8,598 bases of DNA from Opitutales bacterium UBA7389 (GTDB lineage Bacteria; Verrucomicrobiota; Verrucomicrobiia; Opitutales; Opitutaceae), in the NCBI GenBank assembly GCA_002474325.1, contig DKNL01000168.1:1-8598 (forward strand), given 5' to 3'. Position numbers and translations under genes: made by a program. Each line of letters opens with the position of its first letter. Positions within the stretch are counted from its first letter, which is position 1. The notes under the pieces are model-generated. The model did not search any database. It was not told where the DNA came from and saw only the letters and a list, made by a program, of their open reading frames with translations. Shown here piece after piece: positions 6,077 through 8,598 of this stretch.

Positions 6077-8598
6077 TCGCCATAAGTAAAGGGGTAACAC
6101 TAATCGAAGCCAGTGCAGGCACCGGCAAGACTTATACGCTATGCCAGATCATCCTTCGCCTCATCATCTCTGAAAATATCCCCATAGATCGGATACTCGC
6201 TATCACTTTTACTCAGGCGGCAACTGAAGAGCTAAACAGTCGAATCCGTAATCTATTAAGGGATTCGTTAGAACAAATCGAAAGCCAGAATATCACGGAT
6301 GAGTCTCTGCAAAACATCTTAGAGCAGTCCTCTATAGAAGCGTTGGTCGCCGGCCAAAGGCTGAATAATAGTTTGCAGCTTTTCGATGAGGCTACGATCG
6401 CCACTATCCACGGATTTTGCAAACGCTGCTTGGAAACCCTCTCGTTAGAGTCCGGAGTTCCTTTCGATGCAGCTCTCGAGCCAATCGATGATGAATTGAT
6501 TTCCCAGCTTAAGGATGAATTCATTCGTATCCATATACTGGAACGCTCTCATCTACTAACTCTCGCATACCACTCTACACCTCGCTACTCTAAGAAATTC
6601 AAAACGGTTGCCAAGGAATCCGCTTCTCACCCATACGCTCGCATTAGACCAGAACCGCAGACAGTCGATTACGGGCTATTCGAGACCGCTTTTGACGATA
6701 TTCAAAATGGCGTTGAATCGCTTCTCGACCGTGCAGTAGAGCTGATCCCCTTGCTGAAAGCCAACAGCCGATTAGCCAAACGTCTGAGCGAGCCATCGGA
6801 AAGCAACCAACTAGCTTCTCTAGCTCATCGGAATTGCCCACTTGTTGAGGACCTCAAACTACTCGAGGACCTATCTCTCTCTTCCTGGCTCAAAGCGGTC
6901 AAGAAGGCCCATAAAGATTTAGATCCACCTAAAGTCACTATGGCCATCGATCTATTCTTGGCCCAGATTGGAAACGCTATAGACGGACTTGTCTGGGAAT
7001 ATCGCGAGTGGCTTTTCCGGTTACTGAGCCAAGAAAAGGAGAGGCGAAACATTATTTCGTTCAACGACTTGATTCATTTATTGCACAAGACCCTGCGATC
7101 AGACGCGGACGCTTCCCTCGCCGAGTTCATCAGTAATCAATATGATGCCGCTCTCGTTGATGAATTCCAGGATACCGATCCCATCCAGTACGAGATCATT
7201 CAACATCTATTTGGAGATGGATCGAAATTCCTGTTCTACATTGGTGATCCCAAGCAGGCGATCTACCGATTCCGCGGGGCAGACATTTTCGCCTATTTCA
7301 AGGCTACCGACGATAGCGGCGAACGGCTTACTCAATTATCAAAGAACTATCGTTCTACGCCAAATCTCATCTCCGCTGTCAACGCCATATTTTCGTCATC
7401 GATCGATGGTTTCGGCATCGATCGTATCCGTTTTTCCCCTTCTGATTCATCCAAGACACCCGATTCAGATCGTAGGCTTCAATTCCTGGCAATCGAGTTC
7501 AATCGACCTGAGCCAAAAACACGAGCGAACCTAGCTGCCGATCTCGCCCGTGCAAGCGCCACTCAGCTTGCCAAGCGAATCAAAAATGAACCTAACTTTG
7601 ATCCTGGGAAGGTAGCCTTCCTTGTATCCAAAAATCAGGAAGCCGACATTCTGCACAGGGAATTAGCCTTGAAAGGCATAGATTCGATTATTCGTTCCGA
7701 CAAAAGCGTTTTCCAGACGGATTCGGTGGATATCGTATTACAACTTCTGGGAGCCGTAGCCCATCCTTCCCGACAATCCATCGTCAAAGCGCTTCTTCTA
7801 ACGCCGATCTGCGGGAAATCCTGGAACGACCTACTCAACGAAGGAGCATCTGAAGAAGTCCACAAGATTCTCGATTTCATCCATCAATGGTCAAGCGAAT
7901 GGTATTCATCAGACTTCGACACTCAGTTTCAGAAGTTTCTCGCTCTTACCGGAGCGGAGAATCGCCTTTTAGAGAATCCGGAAGGAGAACGGCTCTACAC
8001 CGATCTCTGTCAGCTAAGCGAATTGCTGCAAAGCGAGGCAATCTCCAGGCTTACCTCGCCTTCCCACTTGTCGAATTGGCTCAACAGCATGCGGGAAGAG
8101 AACGTATCCAATCGCGAGGACTGGCAATCCCGATTGCGATCCGACGAAGGTAAACCGCAAATCATCACGATTCATAAAAGCAAGGGTTTGCAGTTTCCGA
8201 TAGTCATATGCCCATTCTTGAGCGGCTTACGAACAAAACCGTCCAAAGAACTTGCTCTGTATCACGACAGCAATAGCCCGGATTCTTTAGTTATCGATCT
8301 CAATCCACAAGGCGACTCTTCCGCCACCATTAAATCCGAGAACGAAGAGTACGCTGAACACCTGCGGCTAATCTATGTCGCCCTCACTAGAGCAGCCACC
8401 GAGTGCCTTGTTTATCTTTATCCTGAAGATCAGCTTAGAGACAGAGAGCCCTCATCGATCAGTCGGCTTTTCTTGGGCACGGAAAAAGCCAGAGCAGCTC
8501 GAGCTAACAAGAATCTCGCCCTATCCGTCGCCGCCAAACTTGGATCTCTTCAACCGGAAGCTATCGATTTCGAAACGCTGCGATTCGCAGATGTTGAA
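6073..8598 (+). CDS. recB: RecB, helicase-nuclease subunit of exodeoxyribonuclease V, 3' end outside the window
   Basis: RecB is the 3'-to-5' SF1A (UvrD-like) motor of RecBCD; a C-terminal nuclease domain cuts DNA and loads RecA. The frame stays open for 842 codons and runs off the right edge. E. coli RecB has 1180 residues, so roughly the last third, including the nuclease, lies outside. All helicase motifs are intact: Walker A EASAGTGKT (12-20), Ia ITFTQAATEEL (44-54), TIHGFC (111-116), II DEFQDTD (363-369), III GDPKQAIYRFRGAD (391-404), IV KNYRS (424-428), V TIHKSKGLQFP (699-709) and VI YVALTRA (768-774). The visible helicase should therefore be an active ATPase. The IYRFRGAD and HKSKG.QFP forms are typical of RecB rather than UvrD or PcrA. 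The start is fixed by the ATGA overlap with recC. A recD gene is expected downstream. Nothing visible is frameshifted or missing; the truncation is only the window edge. Confidence 0.96.
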   Translation, partial: MIAISKGVTLIEASAGTGKTYTLCQIILRLIISENIPIDRILAITFTQAATEELNSRIRNLLRDSLEQIESQNITDESLQNILEQSSIEALVAGQRLNNSLQLFDEATIATIHGFCKRCLETLSLESGVPFDAALEPIDDELISQLKDEFIRIHILERSHLLTLAYHSTPRYSKKFKTVAKESASHPYARIRPEPQTVDYGLFETAFDDIQNGVESLLDRAVELIPLLKANSRLAKRLSEPSESNQLASLAHRNCPLVEDLKLLEDLSLSSWLKAVKKAHKDLDPPKVTMAIDLFLAQIGNAIDGLVWEYREWLFRLLSQEKERRNIISFNDLIHLLHKTLRSDADASLAEFISNQYDAALVDEFQDTDPIQYEIIQHLFGDGSKFLFYIGDPKQAIYRFRGADIFAYFKATDDSGERLTQLSKNYRSTPNLISAVNAIFSSSIDGFGIDRIRFSPSDSSKTPDSDRRLQFLAIEFNRPEPKTRANLAADLARASATQLAKRIKNEPNFDPGKVAFLVSKNQEADILHRELALKGIDSIIRSDKSVFQTDSVDIVLQLLGAVAHPSRQSIVKALLLTPICGKSWNDLLNEGASEEVHKILDFIHQWSSEWYSSDFDTQFQKFLALTGAENRLLENPEGERLYTDLCQLSELLQSEAISRLTSPSHLSNWLNSMREENVSNREDWQSRLRSDEGKPQIITIHKSKGLQFPIVICPFLSGLRTKPSKELALYHDSNSPDSLVIDLNPQGDSSATIKSENEEYAEHLRLIYVALTRAATECLVYLYPEDQLRDREPSSISRLFLGTEKARAARANKNLALSVAAKLGSLQPEAIDFETLRFADVE

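Noticed and set aside
7142..8153. Additional frames in 7142-7534 (plus), 7635-7880 (minus) and 7887-8153 (plus)
   Set aside because: All lie inside the open recB frame, which carries intact helicase motifs II to V across this interval.
201..8598. A single novel defence or repair system linking ovoA with recCB
   Set aside because: Both are known, complete housekeeping or accessory families separated by a 449-bp structured gap; same orientation alone does not show a functional link.

Overview
The window holds three plus-strand genes and one long gap. They are a complete ovoA-type gene (ovothiol biosynthesis), a 449-bp intergenic region with several inverted repeats, a complete recC, and the first 842 codons of recB, which runs off the right edge. 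No rRNA, tRNA, CRISPR array, transposase or phage gene is visible. Codon choice looks alike in all three genes, and nothing suggests recent transfer.

Organism: a bacterium with DNA of about half G+C by eye. It has a RecBCD-type recombination/repair enzyme and the fused sulfoxide synthase/methyltransferase form of OvoA. In this window recC is followed directly by recB, without the ptrA protease gene that separates them in Escherichia coli, so it is not a close enteric relative. A marine or aquatic Gram-negative, for example a Verrucomicrobiota member or a gammaproteobacterium, would fit, but the sequence alone does not decide this.

Layout: 1-200 is a non-coding leader with an AT-rich, promoter-like stretch and a small CAGGT/ACCTG inverted repeat. 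201-2336 is ovoA, with its DinB-like, FGE-sulfatase-like and methyltransferase parts all present. 2337-2785 is the gap. It has two short hairpins after ovoA, short direct repeats, a perfect 11-bp inverted repeat that could close a three-way-junction RNA, and a 7-bp hairpin at the recC start. 2786-6076 is recC. 6073 to the end is recB, overlapping recC by ATGA.

How the genes work together: RecC and RecB are two subunits of one helicase-nuclease that processes double-strand DNA ends and starts homologous recombination; recD is expected just beyond the window. OvoA makes a small redox thiol from histidine and cysteine. Both relate loosely to coping with oxidative or DNA damage, but the long gap with its own structures suggests separate transcription units, and I see no evidence that they form one system. 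The points most worth a second look are the conflicting recC start signals, the structured recC leader, and the divergent SAM-binding motif of the OvoA methyltransferase domain.
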